The position numbers and the translations under genes are program-made. Below, piece after piece: positions 4,342-5,307 of a DNA stretch of 5,307 nt (positions are counted from its first letter, which is position 1; every line of letters begins with the position of its first letter). The stretch is taken from assembly GCA_023395595.1 (NCBI GenBank), contig JAEWYO010000080.1:1-5307 (forward strand). Reading direction: 5' to 3'. Source of the stretch: Bacillota bacterium (GTDB lineage: Bacteria > Bacillota > Clostridia > Christensenellales > CAG-138). The notes under the pieces are model-generated. The model made no database searches, was not told the origin of the DNA, and was given only the letters and a program-made list of their open reading frames with translations.

Positions 4342-5307
4342 TCAGCGGAAAGAGGCCTGATAGATCTGCAGGCAATCATCCTTGGACAGCACACAGGGAT
4401 CGAACTGGAACAGCCCGCCCATGGTGTCAAACGCGTTATCCACATATACGCCGAGGTCTTCATAGCGAATGCCGTAGTCGCTCATCTTGAGCGCGTCCAC
4501 ACCGCAGGCAACCTGCAGCTCGACCAACGCGTCCACAAAGTCCATCGCGCTCGTTGCGTCATGTTTGCCCATCGCGCGCGCCATGTCGATCATCCGCGCG
4601 TCCGCGCAGCCCCTCTTGGCGAAGGTTTCGTAATAGGCCCGGCTGATCATAATCAACGCCGCGCCGTGCGCCAACTCTGGCTTCATCGCGCCCATCGCAT
4701 GCGCGAGTGAGTGCTCCGAGATGCAGCCACTGGTGCTCTCCACCATGCCCGAGAGCGTATTGGCCAGCGCAACGTCCGTCCGCGCGGTGAGGTTTGTGCC
4801 ATCCTTGACCGCCGAGGGCAAGGACTGGCTCACCAGCGAGATTGCACGCAGCGCAAACGCATCGCTGATCGGATATGCAATCGTGTTGAGGTAGCCTTCC
4901 GTGCTGTGAAAGAGCGCATCAAAGCCCTGATATGCGGTCAACATCGGCGGTACGCTCAGCATCAGGTTTGGATCGATCACCGAGAGCACGGGAAACGTCT
5001 TGTCGTAACCAAAACCGATCTTCTCGTTGGTCTCTTCCTTAGTAACGACTGTCCAAGGATCAGCCTCTGTTCCGGTACCCGCCGTGGTGGTGATCGCGAC
5101 GATGGGCAGCGGATCGTTTGGCACCGGCAGCCCCTTGCCGCTTCCGCCGGAGATATAGTCCCAGTAGTCGCCAGGGTTGGTCGCCATGACGGCGATTGCC
5201 TTTGCCGCGTCGATGCTGCTGCCGCCGCCGAAACCGATCACAAAATCACAGGCATTCGCCTTGGCAATGCGCGCGCCTTCCATAATCAGTGTCTTTGCGG
5301 GGTTCGG
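4342..5307 (-). CDS. Iron-containing alcohol dehydrogenase (partial, 5' end outside window)
   Basis: This is a group III, metal-dependent, NAD(P)-linked alcohol dehydrogenase, a cytoplasmic oxidoreductase that interconverts aldehydes or ketones and alcohols. The last 321 codons are visible. The frame is open to the window edge, and the first residues PNPAKTLIMEGARIAKANA match the family just before its nucleotide-binding motif. The true start is therefore upstream, and about 65 residues are missing from a usual length of 380-400. Motifs in order are GGGSSIDAAKA (dinucleotide binding), TTTAGTGTEADPW, and the metal ligands: D and H in GFDALFH (fragment residues 130 and 134), H in LAHAMGA (203) and H in ELAHG (214). 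All four ligands are present, so it should be active. The ligand pattern is that of FucO and related enzymes, but the substrate cannot be told from sequence. The gene is on the same strand as the GGDEF gene, 260 bases upstream of it, and probably separate from it. Confidence 0.94.
   Translation of the reverse strand, partial: PNPAKTLIMEGARIAKANACDFVIGFGGGSSIDAAKAIAVMATNPGDYWDYISGGSGKGLPVPNDPLPIVAITTTAGTGTEADPWTVVTKEETNEKIGFGYDKTFPVLSVIDPNLMLSVPPMLTAYQGFDALFHSTEGYLNTIAYPISDAFALRAISLVSQSLPSAVKDGTNLTARTDVALANTLSGMVESTSGCISEHSLAHAMGAMKPELAHGAALIMISRAYYETFAKRGCADARMIDMARAMGKHDATSAMDFVDALVELQVACGVDALKMSDYGIRYEDLGVYVDNAFDTMGGLFQFDPCVLSKDDCLQIYQASFR

Noticed and set aside
4228..4710. 160-codon plus-strand frame opposite the dehydrogenase 3' end
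   Set aside because: It is antisense to a clear alcohol dehydrogenase and has no ribosome binding site or recognisable motif.

Overview
The window reads as a chromosomal stretch from a moderately GC-rich Firmicute, most likely a member of the Clostridia. The reasons are strong Shine-Dalgarno sites (AAGGAGA, GGAGGTG, AAAGGAA), near-consensus sigma-A type promoters, a FabT-like MarR regulator beside acetyl-CoA carboxylase genes, a small LysM protein and a clostridial-type iron alcohol dehydrogenase. This placement comes from gene content only; no taxonomic marker is present.

Layout from left to right: a biotin carboxylase gene (accC, minus strand, 3' end cut by the window edge); the biotin carboxyl carrier protein gene accB, one base upstream of accC; a 344-base non-coding gap with a near-perfect promoter and a palindromic operator candidate for accBC; a FabT-like MarR regulator (minus); a divergent intergenic region with one promoter per direction; a two-LysM-domain protein (plus) ending in a strong terminator; a seven-helix membrane GGDEF protein (minus), convergent with the LysM gene; a 260-base intergenic region rich in repeats and hairpins; and an iron-containing alcohol dehydrogenase (minus, 5' end cut by the window edge).

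Functionally, the left third is the start of a fatty-acid synthesis operon: AccB carries biotin and AccC carboxylates it, the first step toward malonyl-CoA. The regulator encoded just upstream has the sequence hallmarks of FabT-type lipid regulators. Related 13-base palindromes (10 of 13 positions shared) lie just downstream of the predicted start points of both its own promoter and the accB promoter. The simplest reading is an autoregulated repressor that also controls accBC. The GGDEF, LysM and dehydrogenase genes look like independent units.

I see no mobile element, CRISPR array, tRNA, rRNA or defence system. The most interesting material is regulatory: the paired operators, the structured leader of the GGDEF gene, and a 40-base inverted repeat after the dehydrogenase gene.
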